Source of the DNA: a virus
IMG/VR virus record: IMGVR_UViG_3300010885_019590
Location: 1 to 38,249 of that record
Strand: one strand, 5' to 3'
DNA: 38,249 nucleotides
The translations under genes and the position numbers were made by a program. Numbering within the stretch: position 1 is the stretch's first letter; every line of letters begins with the position of its first letter. The notes under the pieces were generated by a model. That model made no database searches and was not told the origin of the DNA. It was given only the letters and a program-made list of their open reading frames with translations. Below are positions 10,101 through 17,573 of this stretch, piece after piece.

Positions 10101-13100
10101 AATTTTGCTGACAAGTCTAAGGTTGCGTTGCCGAATGTTCTTCGTGTGCTTGGCGATCTTCGCAATAAGACCGATCAAGGCTTGCCGGTTAGTGCGGCTG
10201 ATGTTCAAGCGCTTGTTGCTGCCGAGGCAAGTCTTGTTAAGTTGGAGCGTACGCTTAATGGTTTGAAGTCGTATGCGCCGGATGCGCCGATTGTTAATGC
10301 TGGTAAAAAGACTGCTGCGTTGGCGATTGATACGAGTGTTTCTGGTGACTTGTTGGCGGCTGCTCAGAAGCGTGGAGAGTACGCTGCGACCCTTAACCAG
10401 ACTGTTGCGGATCGAGCGGCTGCGCCGCTTGCCACTGGGTCCAAGGTTGAGGGTTTGGTAACTAGCGTTATTCAAGATATGCGAAGCCGTTTTTGGAATA
10501 AAATTGATCCTACCTTTCGAGAACGTTATTCGGACAAGCGACCGGGGTGGGTTAGTGTTGAGTATGTCCGTGCTGGCGATTTGCGCGGTATGGAGGGTAA
10601 CGCTGTTAGTGATGCAAAAGTTCGCGCTTTGCGTGGGCAAGAATATAACAATCCAATTATTCTTGATTACGACCCAAATACTGGGTATGGGTACGTAAGC
10701 GAAGGGAACCACCGCTTGGCAGCGGCAACGGACAATCAGTTTGTTCCCGTTCAGGTTATTTCGTCAAAACTTATTGACCCAGAAAACTTGTCGGCATCGC
10801 AAATTGGTGCTGGTATGGATAAGATTCCAATGCGTAAACTTACTGATCGGGGTGTGCTTGTCGATCAGAGCAACTACGTTCCGACATACATTTATCCTCA
10901 CGAAATTGGGCTTTCTGTTAGCGAGTCTATTGTTGGGGTTGGCAAGCCTTCCCTTCGTCCAATTTCAAGTGGCCCTGTTTCGATTGTGACTGTGCGTAGG
11001 TTGCGGCGCGAGGCTGAGCACGCTTCGAAGATGATGAGGAATGAGGCTATTCGTATTATGAAGCGTGGTCGTCCCGTACTTGCGACTCCTCAAATTAGTG
11101 CGGCTCTTGATGCTGCGAGTGGTAGTATTGCCGTGACGTTGCAGTTGGAAAAGAATGTTGTGTTTACAATGAAGCGTTTGCGGGGCGAGTCTGAGGCTGC
11201 GTTTGTTGCGCGTGGTGAGATGCTTATGTATGTTCCGACTGCGGTTAAGGTTACGGGTCGTCGGGCGCGTCGTGCTGCTGAAACTAAGAACATTGATGCC
11301 CTTGCAGGGGCTGGTCTTCCCAAGGGGCGGCTTATGAAAAACACTGGCGCACAGTATGCGGCTGGTCAAGAGGATCTTGCTAATTTGTTTAGGCGTTCTA
11401 TTGGTGCTGCTGGCGCGATTGTTGGTAGTCATAATTGGACGCAGCAGATGCGGGGCTTTCTTGATGCGTCTTTTTATCATGGCAATATTGGAACTGATGT
11501 TTTTAATGAGATCACGCAGACGGCTAATGATTGGGTTGTGTTTTCTGCTGATCGTCGTATCAGTATTCCTAACGATATTCATGTTGGTTCTGCCTCGTTG
11601 GAGAACATGCCAAATGCCTCTCTTGCAGACTTGTTTTCTCGTGTAGTGGGCGAAGAAAAGAACTCTGCTTTGATTGCTGCTGGTGGGGATTATTATGTGA
11701 TTCCACGCTACTTGTATGAGGATATGACAAAGAAGTTGGCTGATATTTCTTATCGGCCTACTGGCGGGCTGGCTGTTGCGGACAAGATGACTAGGGTGTG
11801 GCGTACGTTTACGCTAAACATTATTCCTCGTACGGGTACGGCAAACCTTGGTGGTAGCGCGATTCTTGCGGCTCTTGCCGGGTGTGGTCCGCGCGCGTTC
11901 TATATGGCGTACAAGGAGTTGTGGCACGATCTTGGTACTGCGCCAAAGTATTTGCAGCAGGGCTATGGTGCGCAGTTTACGAACGAGGCGTCGTTTGCGG
12001 GTATTCGCAGTCGGCTTCCCACGGCAAGTATTCCGGTTCCGGGTCTTAAGGCTGGGCTTAGTTTAGATATTCCGTTTGCGGCTTTGGCGTGGTGGATGAA
12101 TACGATGCGTCGCTTTAACGGCATCAGTGAAGACTTTGGTCGTCTCGCTGTCTATTATTCGAAGGCTATCCCCGCTGCTGAGCGTGCGACTAATACGTCG
12201 TTCTGGACGAGTGGCAGGATTCTTAGCAATGAGGCGCAGAAGTATTTGGAGATGCTTGCTGCTGAGGTGCCAAACAATCCGGCTATTGCTGAGCAGGCTG
12301 CTGCGTTTACGGATCATGCTTTTCAATGGTTGGGTGATCTTCATGCGGGCGGTTCGGCTAATACAACGCTGCGTATTCTTATTCCGTTCCACCAGTGGTA
12401 CCGTCATATTATTCGTTTGACGTTTGTAACGATGCCGCTTCATTATCCGGGGCGCGCATTGTTCTTGCAGCGTTTGGGTGATCTTGGTCACGAGTATCTG
12501 ATTGCTCATGGTGTGTATCCGGGCTGGATGATGGATGTGCTCCCAATCATGATGGAAGAAAAAATGATTAATAATGTTCCGCAGCAGTACATCATGGCGT
12601 GGCATACGGGTTCCCTTAATCCGTTCTCGACAACGGCACAACTTGCTAGTGGCACGGACACGCAGGCCATTAATTGGCTTGCTGGCATGGCTAACCCGAT
12701 GATTAAGGGCATGTTTGAGATTGGGTTTAGTGCCATTCAGGGTGGTGGTGGCAAGGCGCAGCAGATTGGTGGTGCTCATTTGTTGCAGGACGTTAAGAAT
12801 CAGGATGGTAATCCGATTGGTGCGTACACGGGTGAAGGGTTGCAGTATTACTTGAATACGGTGCAGCAGATGATGCCGTTGTCTACGCTTGCGGTGACTA
12901 CTTCTGGTCAGGCTGCTGATGGTAACTTGTTGTGGAACCAGTCGGATAAGTTGTTGCGTGGTTCGGGTGGTGCAATGCCGTTGAAGTTTCGTCCGCAGCA
13001 GGCCGTTGGTGATGTTCCGGGCCGCGACTTGTTGCAATTGGTGACTGACTTTTCTTCGAATAATGCTTTGGCCATGACTGCGCGCATGTTGTTTGGCGGT

Positions 13101-13304
13101 TCGCCTACGTGGATCACGAGTCATGGTCCGGTTGAGAAGTCGCAGTTTGCTGCGGCTATGAATAATCTAATTGCGACGTATAAGAAAGAGTTGCGCAATA
13201 CGATGAAGACGAAGAATATTATTTCTCAACAGATGAACTCTGGTCAGCCGGTTGCGCCTGTAGTTGAAATGCAAGCGCCAGCGATTGCGAATCCTAATGG
13301 GTAA
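7152..13304 (+). CDS. Giant internal virion (ejection) protein with ParB-like domain
   Basis: 2050 residues, the largest gene. The N-terminal half is helical with Ala/Gln/Lys coiled coils (around residues 700-870 and 890-960). Residues about 1097-1210 hold a ParB/sulfiredoxin-like domain: a VSVEYVRAGDLR strand, a PIILDYD strand, and the signature EGNHRLAAA at 1184-1192, the conserved GxxR-type nucleotide-binding loop. The C-terminal third is helical with hydrophobic stretches (for example ILAALAGCGPRAFYMAY) and may interact with membrane. Such multidomain proteins are known as polyvalent or ejected proteins that enter the cell with phage DNA. It sits last in the virion gene run, as T7 gp16-type proteins do. 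Codon style changes sharply across the ParB-like domain. Confidence 0.65.
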   Translation: MAKKPTITHKPKGGTLAPQYGASMTPAFIQSHVGAAEHQALKDLYAHRTGGGDITTQPDPQAALHAAGLIHTPNIGDVRLTHPSYGGHAPVYASAADAIDALKKKPSGGGGFLDSVGGALSSAGGALADIPGAIGSIPVGPALHLFNPMTPSEEKKLRASGSTLYGSNLLGGAFEMYTRPGKTFSDMKNMGLDTTASASSKLTYDQLVNQQKNAADAQKMKAFLSAAKEHNSGSDIQAVQDQVALGPLGKRSRFMLLKLAKKNGWAIADPRQYSDADLARRAFTMSTNAVSEALANAARQEGQLASLPAGLVSVAGQLFDAAKNGDIHKVASIGEQFVQPYTYYWSDVQKRGFMPATSAFIRERPVDAALLASGALHVSGKGAGAATRTITGVGETLPQRAIAAVIPAPAEGSRLAALGERARVGRTVNVEQPPLPGQAPLVTRTGTTGSNLFGTLALDAKASLVSRGLRSDSSLFRGAAERVVRKQYDKALSHIATSTDASGLAATAQLRKFGGQLSFHQRERLIAELMRSPTDASGALVSLGDIAKIWSDKAAAATDRAQAQLFKGYADRYQQLADVPLDQSVIDAARNVAAPLVARTDTLASSMIDAIHGMSDPTGRGLSRVFSIKLPGRKSKEITYADLAPNDVIDISGPRPASAIGSAANGVEKHPPVPAIVDSITPNADGSLTIHRTNILDQHDVASITVQPSDIAVKVAAGVVKDKYVRDFQTFAQDFNALVRGTKVREQGLANAGVALRNAPRRALLALDRKRIRKGTMIAYAARKMDEARAAGSLSGVRKYARMYRVHVQALTVILRRQEKAALALGEGDLAAQLRNARIGIANTARKYGNDITEADVNAMLQNRVLAQVESGVVTPAALRNVQQPDAVSLFESAARVDQQVGALRKLEQQLVAERAAAPSAAQANAAAKRLAEVDAEIKSLVEQSQAARGAPSGFVSVLDNVETRFDAVRKADQFIGNPKAAANFADKSKVALPNVLRVLGDLRNKTDQGLPVSAADVQALVAAEASLVKLERTLNGLKSYAPDAPIVNAGKKTAALAIDTSVSGDLLAAAQKRGEYAATLNQTVADRAAAPLATGSKVEGLVTSVIQDMRSRFWNKIDPTFRERYSDKRPGWVSVEYVRAGDLRGMEGNAVSDAKVRALRGQEYNNPIILDYDPNTGYGYVSEGNHRLAAATDNQFVPVQVISSKLIDPENLSASQIGAGMDKIPMRKLTDRGVLVDQSNYVPTYIYPHEIGLSVSESIVGVGKPSLRPISSGPVSIVTVRRLRREAEHASKMMRNEAIRIMKRGRPVLATPQISAALDAASGSIAVTLQLEKNVVFTMKRLRGESEAAFVARGEMLMYVPTAVKVTGRRARRAAETKNIDALAGAGLPKGRLMKNTGAQYAAGQEDLANLFRRSIGAAGAIVGSHNWTQQMRGFLDASFYHGNIGTDVFNEITQTANDWVVFSADRRISIPNDIHVGSASLENMPNASLADLFSRVVGEEKNSALIAAGGDYYVIPRYLYEDMTKKLADISYRPTGGLAVADKMTRVWRTFTLNIIPRTGTANLGGSAILAALAGCGPRAFYMAYKELWHDLGTAPKYLQQGYGAQFTNEASFAGIRSRLPTASIPVPGLKAGLSLDIPFAALAWWMNTMRRFNGISEDFGRLAVYYSKAIPAAERATNTSFWTSGRILSNEAQKYLEMLAAEVPNNPAIAEQAAAFTDHAFQWLGDLHAGGSANTTLRILIPFHQWYRHIIRLTFVTMPLHYPGRALFLQRLGDLGHEYLIAHGVYPGWMMDVLPIMMEEKMINNVPQQYIMAWHTGSLNPFSTTAQLASGTDTQAINWLAGMANPMIKGMFEIGFSAIQGGGGKAQQIGGAHLLQDVKNQDGNPIGAYTGEGLQYYLNTVQQMMPLSTLAVTTSGQAADGNLLWNQSDKLLRGSGGAMPLKFRPQQAVGDVPGRDLLQLVTDFSSNNALAMTARMLFGGSPTWITSHGPVEKSQFAAAMNNLIATYKKELRNTMKTKNIISQQMNSGQPVAPVVEMQAPAIANPNG

Positions 13305-13357
13305 CGACACTTATTGTAGGTACTACTTACTATCAGAGGTTTCTGTTGTTGTTAGGC

Positions 13358-13439
13358 TTGATGATTATCTTTATGGACTAAATCATCAAACCGTATGTGA
13401 TAGGGCATAATGGTTATGGTCCCCCCCCAAACCCCCCCC
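13358..13439 (+). promoter_or_regulatory. Composite element copy 1: hairpin plus paired C8 tracts
   Basis: A perfect 9-bp inverted repeat, TTGATGATT at 13358-13366 and AATCATCAA at 13381-13389, encloses a 14-base loop starting ATCTTTA. Thirty-one bases later come two runs of eight C (13421-13428 and 13432-13439) separated by AAA. The same arrangement occurs at 26562-26641. It lies between the virion genes and the lysis genes. On the opposite strand the runs satisfy a G-quadruplex pattern. Function is unknown. Confidence 0.6.
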
Positions 13440-13451
13440 TACCTTATATGA
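13410..13451 (+). CDS. Possible 13-residue leader peptide over the C-tracts
   Basis: ATG at 13410 opens a frame of 13 codons that runs through both C8 tracts (Pro-Pro-Gln-Thr-Pro-Pro) and ends in a TGA overlapping the ATG at 13448 (ATGA). AGGG at 13402-13405 is a weak ribosome binding site. It could couple translation to the hydrolase gene, or could be chance. Confidence 0.3.
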   Translation: MVMVPPQTPPYLI

Positions 13452-14095
13452 ACATTCCTAACTTGTCAAACTCGAAGATGCTCGCGGTTCGTCAGAACTT
13501 GCAGACGTTGGAGAAGCAGGCGCATATTAGAGTGCCGGGTATTGACGTGCCCGTTCAGGTTGATACAAAGATTCCCGATCTTGTTCAACAGAACGCACAA
13601 TCATTATTGAACGCGCCGTCTACGCCGATGGGTAGGCTTCGCTCCCCTAAGGCCAAGGCGGGCGCTAGTGGTGCCGTTACCGCGACCGGCAAGGCGCTTG
13701 GGTATTCGAATGACATTCCGATTCCCCCCACGTCAAGGATTGGTGCGGCTGTTGTTCGGGGTGGCCTTCAGTTGCGTGGCATTCCGTACGTGTGGGGCGG
13801 AGAGTCTACGTCGGGGTTTGATTGTTCTGGCCTGACGCAATACCTGTATAAAAAAATGGGTGTTAATATTCCACGCGTAACGTACGACCAGTTTCGCGCA
13901 GGAACACCCGTACCAGTTAACGCTATGCGTCCCGGCGACCTCGTGTTTTTTCACATGGGACCACAAGGCCCCGGACATGTTGGTATATTTGTTGGCAACG
14001 GAAAGTTCTTGCAAGCCCCCCAGACTGGTGATGTTGTGAAAATTAGTGACCTTAGTTCTGCCAGTGGGCTTGTTGGCGTAAGAAGGTTCGGATGA
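13448..14095 (+). CDS. NlpC/P60-family peptidoglycan hydrolase
   Basis: 215 residues from ATG 13448. A C-terminal NlpC/P60 cysteine peptidase domain covers about residues 100-215. PYVWGG and FDCSGL give the nucleophile C126, GHVGIF gives H177, and the third polar residue is probably Q189 in FLQAPQ. These enzymes cut peptide bonds of peptidoglycan (for example D-Glu to diaminopimelate). The N-terminal 95 residues have no recognised domain. An upstream GTG at 13397 is in frame and would add 17 residues encoded by the C-tracts. I prefer 13448 because the C-tract element is non-coding at its second location. It may act as a lysin or as a virion wall-degrading protein, since it directly follows the ejection protein. 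Confidence 0.85.
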   Translation: MNIPNLSNSKMLAVRQNLQTLEKQAHIRVPGIDVPVQVDTKIPDLVQQNAQSLLNAPSTPMGRLRSPKAKAGASGAVTATGKALGYSNDIPIPPTSRIGAAVVRGGLQLRGIPYVWGGESTSGFDCSGLTQYLYKKMGVNIPRVTYDQFRAGTPVPVNAMRPGDLVFFHMGPQGPGHVGIFVGNGKFLQAPQTGDVVKISDLSSASGLVGVRRFG

Positions 14096-14334
14096 GTGAC
14101 GACGGCGCACAAGTCATCTTGTATCGTTTGGCGTTGATGGAAAAGACGCTAACCGCTATTCACGAAGAAGTGAAGCGCACGAACGGTCGCGTGACGGGCC
14201 TAGAGATGCTTAACGCTGAGGAAACTGGTGGAATTAAAGCACGGTATATGCAGCGAGTTATCCTTACCACGATTCTTAGTGGCGTTCTTCTTACTGCGAT
14301 TATTTGGTTTGGCGGCCATGTTGTTACAAGTTAA
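14092..14334 (+). CDS. Coiled-coil membrane protein (holin-accessory / XhlA-like)
   Basis: 80 residues. The first 50 form a charged helix (YRLALMEKTLTAIHEEVKR and on), and residues about 55-75 form a single membrane segment (VILTTILSGVLLTAIIWFGG). This design matches XhlA-type or holin-accessory proteins found beside phage lysins. Its ATG overlaps the stop of the NlpC/P60 gene (ATGA), and AAGAAGG upstream can serve as ribosome binding site. Confidence 0.65.
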   Translation: MSDDGAQVILYRLALMEKTLTAIHEEVKRTNGRVTGLEMLNAEETGGIKARYMQRVILTTILSGVLLTAIIWFGGHVVTS

Positions 14335-14359
14335 AATAGGATTCTACGCATAGGCGTGG

Positions 14360-14386
14360 TAGTCTTGTGGCGTAAGCAACGAGGAG
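14360..14386 (+). promoter_or_regulatory. Extended -10 promoter with leader and SD
   Basis: TGG-TAGTCT (hexamer at 14360-14365) resembles the TAGACT promoters elsewhere, but here it is followed by a leader of about 20 bases with GAGGAG at 14381-14386, five bases before the ATG at 14392. This marks the endolysin start. Confidence 0.5.
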
Positions 14387-14391
14387 ATAAC

Positions 14392-15129
14392 ATGAGAACA
14401 CTGACGCTAACTACGCCACTTACACGTGGCCCTTCCGTTGGGCTTGCCCAGCAGACGCTAAAGAATCATGGTTATTTTGTTGGGCAGATTGACAAAGTAT
14501 TTGGAGAGATCACTGCTCGTGCTTGTAGCGAGGCTAAGTACAAGTTGGGTTACGCGACCAAAGATATTAAGCCGACGTATGGTAACGATCTTGAAGCGTA
14601 CTTGACGGGTAAGAAGAAGCCGAATCCGTTTATGCGGGTTCGTGCTGCGCAGCGCGCTAAAAAGAAGCCGCTTGCTGATGCTGTTATTAGTGTTGCTCGC
14701 CAGTACATTGGCGTAAAAGAATCACCACCCAACTCTAACCGCGTCATGTTCTCCGATTGGTACGGCATTGTTGGTCCGTGGTGTGCCATGTTTGTAACGT
14801 ATTGTTTTGTTACGGCTGGCAGCAAGGCTTTTGAAAAGGGCAATAGGTACGCTTACTGTCCGTTTGTCCTTGACGCGGCAAGGCACAACCTTGGTATGCG
14901 CATCATTGGGGAACACGAGGCGTCTAGGGGAGACATTGTTTTGTTCTGTTGGGATGGTTCTGGCGTACCGCAACATATTGGCATTGTCCTTACACCGGTC
15001 ACTCCGTCTGGCACATTCACAACCATCGAGGGAAACACTAGCGGAAACTCTCCTGCTGATGGTGGAGAAGTTGCCATTCGAAACCAGACCACTAGCGTTG
15101 TTGTTGCCTTCATCCGAGTCGTTAAGTAA
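14392..15129 (+). CDS. Endolysin: peptidoglycan-binding domain plus CHAP amidase/endopeptidase
   Basis: 245 residues. Residues 8-75 form a PG_binding_1-like three-helix domain (VGLAQQTLKNHGY and FGEITARA). Residues about 95-245 form a CHAP domain: PWCAMF with nucleophile C131, PQHIGIV with H195, and TIEGNTSG as the third site. CHAP enzymes cleave amide bonds in peptidoglycan. The start at 14392 is set by GAGGAG five bases upstream; an upstream in-frame GTG at 14356 overlaps the promoter and has no such site. No signal peptide is present, so release would need one of the neighbouring membrane proteins. Confidence 0.88.
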   Translation: MRTLTLTTPLTRGPSVGLAQQTLKNHGYFVGQIDKVFGEITARACSEAKYKLGYATKDIKPTYGNDLEAYLTGKKKPNPFMRVRAAQRAKKKPLADAVISVARQYIGVKESPPNSNRVMFSDWYGIVGPWCAMFVTYCFVTAGSKAFEKGNRYAYCPFVLDAARHNLGMRIIGEHEASRGDIVLFCWDGSGVPQHIGIVLTPVTPSGTFTTIEGNTSGNSPADGGEVAIRNQTTSVVVAFIRVVK

Positions 15130-15158
15130 CTTACACCAAACGCTAAGAGGAGAACTAT

Positions 15159-16040
15159 ATGCGCGTTGCACGAGTGACTGAAACGTACAAGTACGGAGAG
15201 ACCTTTCGCATTTGGCCCATCAGCGACACGCACCTAGGCGCTGACGACGTTGACGAAGACTTGCTTAGAGCGCACGTTGAAGAGATCCGTCAAGACAAGA
15301 ACGCGCGCGTCATCTTCCTTGGCGACGTTGGAGACTTGATTGATTGGCGAGATAAGCGTTTCCAAGCGGGCATGTGGCCCGAACGATACAAGGACGCCAT
15401 GCACGCCGAAGGTGGCATCCCATCGGAAACAGTTGCGCACGCACTAGAGATCTTTATGCCTATCCGCGATAAGATCTGGTGCTGGTTGTCGGGCAATCAC
15501 GAGTTTACGATTCGCTCTAAGATGGATCGAGAGATTGGTTCGGAGATCGCCGGACAACTGGGAACCGAATACCTCGGCTATGGCGGGTATCTGCGCGTAC
15601 AGTGGAAGCGCGACAGTAGCAAGGCTGCTGGAGGCGAACACATTACCGTGTTTGATTTGCATCACGGCTGGCAGGGCGGACGCACAACGGGCGCTAAAGT
15701 TAACCAGTTAGAAAAGCACCTAGGCGAATCTGATGCTGACGTGGTGTTACGCGGACATTCGCACGACCGGCTCGCTCATATTTTCCCATCGCTCCGCATC
15801 ATGCCAACGAAGATTCGAGACTGGGAACGAGTTGTCGCGCACTGTGGTTCGTATAAGTTGGGTCGCGTAGACACCAAGGGTGGACAAGAGGCGCACGACA
15901 CGTGGGAAGCGCGTAAGGGTTTTCGTCGTAAAACTGGTCGCGTAATTGGACCACCAATTATTGAGATGACGATGCGCGAGCCGTCGGAAGGCAATGGTAT
16001 GACGACTGCTGCTGGCGTACAATACAGAGTGATCCTATAA
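15159..16040 (+). CDS. Calcineurin-like metallophosphoesterase
   Basis: 293 residues with the full five-motif set: SDTHLG (D23, H25), GDVGDLID (D56), GNHE (N113, H114), LHHG (residues 167-170) and GHSH (H200, H202). These residues bind two metal ions and hydrolyse phosphate esters. The substrate is unknown; phage members of this family act on nucleic acid ends or cyclic nucleotides. AGAGGAG lies just upstream of the ATG. It sits between endolysin and holin genes, so an accessory role during late infection or defence evasion is possible but not shown. Confidence 0.85.
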   Translation: MRVARVTETYKYGETFRIWPISDTHLGADDVDEDLLRAHVEEIRQDKNARVIFLGDVGDLIDWRDKRFQAGMWPERYKDAMHAEGGIPSETVAHALEIFMPIRDKIWCWLSGNHEFTIRSKMDREIGSEIAGQLGTEYLGYGGYLRVQWKRDSSKAAGGEHITVFDLHHGWQGGRTTGAKVNQLEKHLGESDADVVLRGHSHDRLAHIFPSLRIMPTKIRDWERVVAHCGSYKLGRVDTKGGQEAHDTWEARKGFRRKTGRVIGPPIIEMTMREPSEGNGMTTAAGVQYRVIL

Positions 16041-16057
16041 AGTGGGGGAGGTGAAGA

Positions 16058-16237
16058 ATGAATCTGAATCCAAAAGTTGGGGCAGCAGCAATCGGTGCTG
16101 CGGTGACCTTAGTGATTGTCTTCGTAATGGGCCAGTTGGGAGTGACGATCCCAGCGGACGTTGCAAGTGCAGTGACTCTAATCGTGAGTGTCGCTGCGGC
16201 GTACCTGAAGACGGCAAATGACTGGACCGCACGATAA
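16058..16237 (+). CDS. Holin-like small membrane protein
   Basis: 59 residues with two hydrophobic helices, about residues 8-28 (Ala/Val/Ile) and 33-50, joined by a short turn, and a short charged tail. This is the size and layout of class II holins of Gram-positive phages. GGGGGAGG lies six bases upstream of the ATG. The position beside the endolysin and another membrane protein supports a role in lysis timing. Confidence 0.65.
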   Translation: MNLNPKVGAAAIGAAVTLVIVFVMGQLGVTIPADVASAVTLIVSVAAAYLKTANDWTAR

Positions 16238-16400
16238 CGAGTTAGCGAGCATGGCTCGTGATGTTCGATGGGCGTTGGATGCGCTTCGCGCGGGCGAACC
16301 GGAAATGGCGGAGCGCATCCTAACGCATTGCTTCGAAACGTATGTGCTGATTCGAGCGGGAGAACCCGAACGACTTGCGCAACGCGCGAAGAACATGTAG
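16218..16400 (+). CDS. Hypothetical 60-residue helical protein
   Basis: Overlaps the end of the holin-like gene by 20 bases in another frame. The product is helical and charged (DVRWALDALRAGEPEMAERILTH is one amphipathic region) with no membrane segment. A later ATG at 16251 is possible. Its base composition is like the surrounding genes. Function unknown. Confidence 0.5.
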   Translation: MTGPHDNELASMARDVRWALDALRAGEPEMAERILTHCFETYVLIRAGEPERLAQRAKNM

Positions 16401-16426
16401 AGTGGAACTAATCAAAGGCTAGGAGG
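16398..16426 (+). promoter_or_regulatory. Putative promoter and strong SD of the recombination operon
   Basis: TAGAGT at 16398-16403 is a TANNNT candidate -10, and AGGAGG at 16421-16426 is a perfect ribosome binding site five bases before the ATG at 16432. This is the clearest entry point for the overlapping gene run that follows. Confidence 0.45.
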
Positions 16427-16431
16427 CCGTG

Positions 16432-17337
16432 ATGAACAATGAATTGACAACGATGGAAAGCGTTGACGTAACTGCTCGTATTGCAGCAGCACTCGCAGCG
16501 TCGGGTTACTACAAGGACATTCGAGAAGCGTCGCAAGCGTTCGTGAAGTTGCAGATTGCGCGCGAAATGGGCCTTGGCATGAAAGGCATTAGCGATGTTC
16601 ACATCGTTGAGGGCAAGCCAACCCTGTCGTACCAGTTGATCTTGTCGAAGGTCCGCATGTTTACCGGGCCGCACGGCACAGACAGGTATTCGTTTCGTTA
16701 CACGCGACGAGACGACGAGTGTGTTGAGATGGAATGGCTTATCAACAACGAGGTTGTCGGCACTAGCAAGTGCGACACTGAAGACGCAAAGCGCATGGGA
16801 CTTGCCGGTCGCGGAACGTGGCAGAAGTATCCGCGCCAGATGCGCACCGCTCGCGCAGTTACCGAAGGCGTGAATGCTTTTATGCCTGAAGTTATTGGTG
16901 GTAGTATCTACACGCCAGACGAGTTAGGTTTCGAGTCTGGTAACAATGGCGGGGAGGGTGACGACTTCCCCTCTAAGGTGGCCTCCTCGGTCGTCTCCCT
17001 CCCCTCCTCTAATACGCTAACTATTAAAGCGTCTGATGAGGAACGAGACGAGATCGTCGAGACAATGATTACCGAGGCTGTCCTTGTATTGGATGCGGCT
17101 GAGGAGGATGGGGATGGCAAGGTAATTGATCCGACGCCAGTGTGGATGGAGGCGGCTGGAGCGTTCTTTGCTGCGTTGCCGCCAGAGAAGAAGGCAGAGT
17201 ATGGGAAGATCCTCCGTATCCACGGCTATTTGCCAGAGGGCAAGATTACGCAGGCGAAAGTCTACGAGGCCCTTGCCGAAACTCTTGGGGCAAGGTGTAT
17301 GGAGTTGGATCTTGTGATGCGCGAGTTGACGGCATGA
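16432..17337 (+). CDS. RecT-like single-strand annealing protein
   Basis: 301 residues. Residues 20-75 have the helical start and GKPTLSYQLILSKVR strand seen in RecT-family recombinases of actinophages. Residues 130-166, with W..YPRQM..ARA, EGVNAF and VIGGSIYTPDE, match the conserved C-terminal block of that group. Such proteins coat and anneal complementary single strands after resection. After residue 170 there is an acidic, Ser-rich linker and a helical tail. A nuclease, an SSB and a resolvase follow in the same operon. The start is fixed by AGGAGG. Family assignment is by motif memory and should be checked by profile search. Confidence 0.65.
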   Translation: MNNELTTMESVDVTARIAAALAASGYYKDIREASQAFVKLQIAREMGLGMKGISDVHIVEGKPTLSYQLILSKVRMFTGPHGTDRYSFRYTRRDDECVEMEWLINNEVVGTSKCDTEDAKRMGLAGRGTWQKYPRQMRTARAVTEGVNAFMPEVIGGSIYTPDELGFESGNNGGEGDDFPSKVASSVVSLPSSNTLTIKASDEERDEIVETMITEAVLVLDAAEEDGDGKVIDPTPVWMEAAGAFFAALPPEKKAEYGKILRIHGYLPEGKITQAKVYEALAETLGARCMELDLVMRELTA

Positions 17338-17573
17338 GTAGTCACGCGCCAGTAACAATTGACGAGTTACTTCCGGCTCTAATCGCTGCCGTCCAAGAAG
17401 AACGCGAGTATGAAGTTCTGCTGGAAGAATGGAGCAGTAATACGTGGGCGCTTGAACCGGGTGAAGCCGAGGGCCTGCGGCCCCTGAAGCCGCGCGGCCC
17501 TGTGCTAACAAGTTCGGCAATGCTGGATATAGTCAACGAGATTATTCGGATGCGAAAGTTGTTGGCAACATGA
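17334..17573 (+). CDS. Hypothetical 79-residue protein
   Basis: Unrecognised acidic helical protein (IDELLPALIAAVQEEREYE, then a terminal helix). ATGA overlaps on both sides place it firmly in the operon. An in-frame start further upstream is possible, but the overlap with the RecT-like stop favours 17334. Confidence 0.65.
   Translation: MSSHAPVTIDELLPALIAAVQEEREYEVLLEEWSSNTWALEPGEAEGLRPLKPRGPVLTSSAMLDIVNEIIRMRKLLAT

Noticed and set aside
5679-10712. Long open frames on the minus strand opposite the Ala-rich and giant virion genes
   Set aside because: They mirror the G/T-rich codon use of the plus-strand genes, which avoids reverse-strand stops. Their products are Arg/Ser/Asn-rich without domains and have no start signals.
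13421-13439. The C8 runs as sequencing artefacts
   Set aside because: The same double-run layout recurs at 26624-26641 with matching upstream hairpin and spacing, so the pattern is unlikely to be an error, although exact run lengths may be uncertain.
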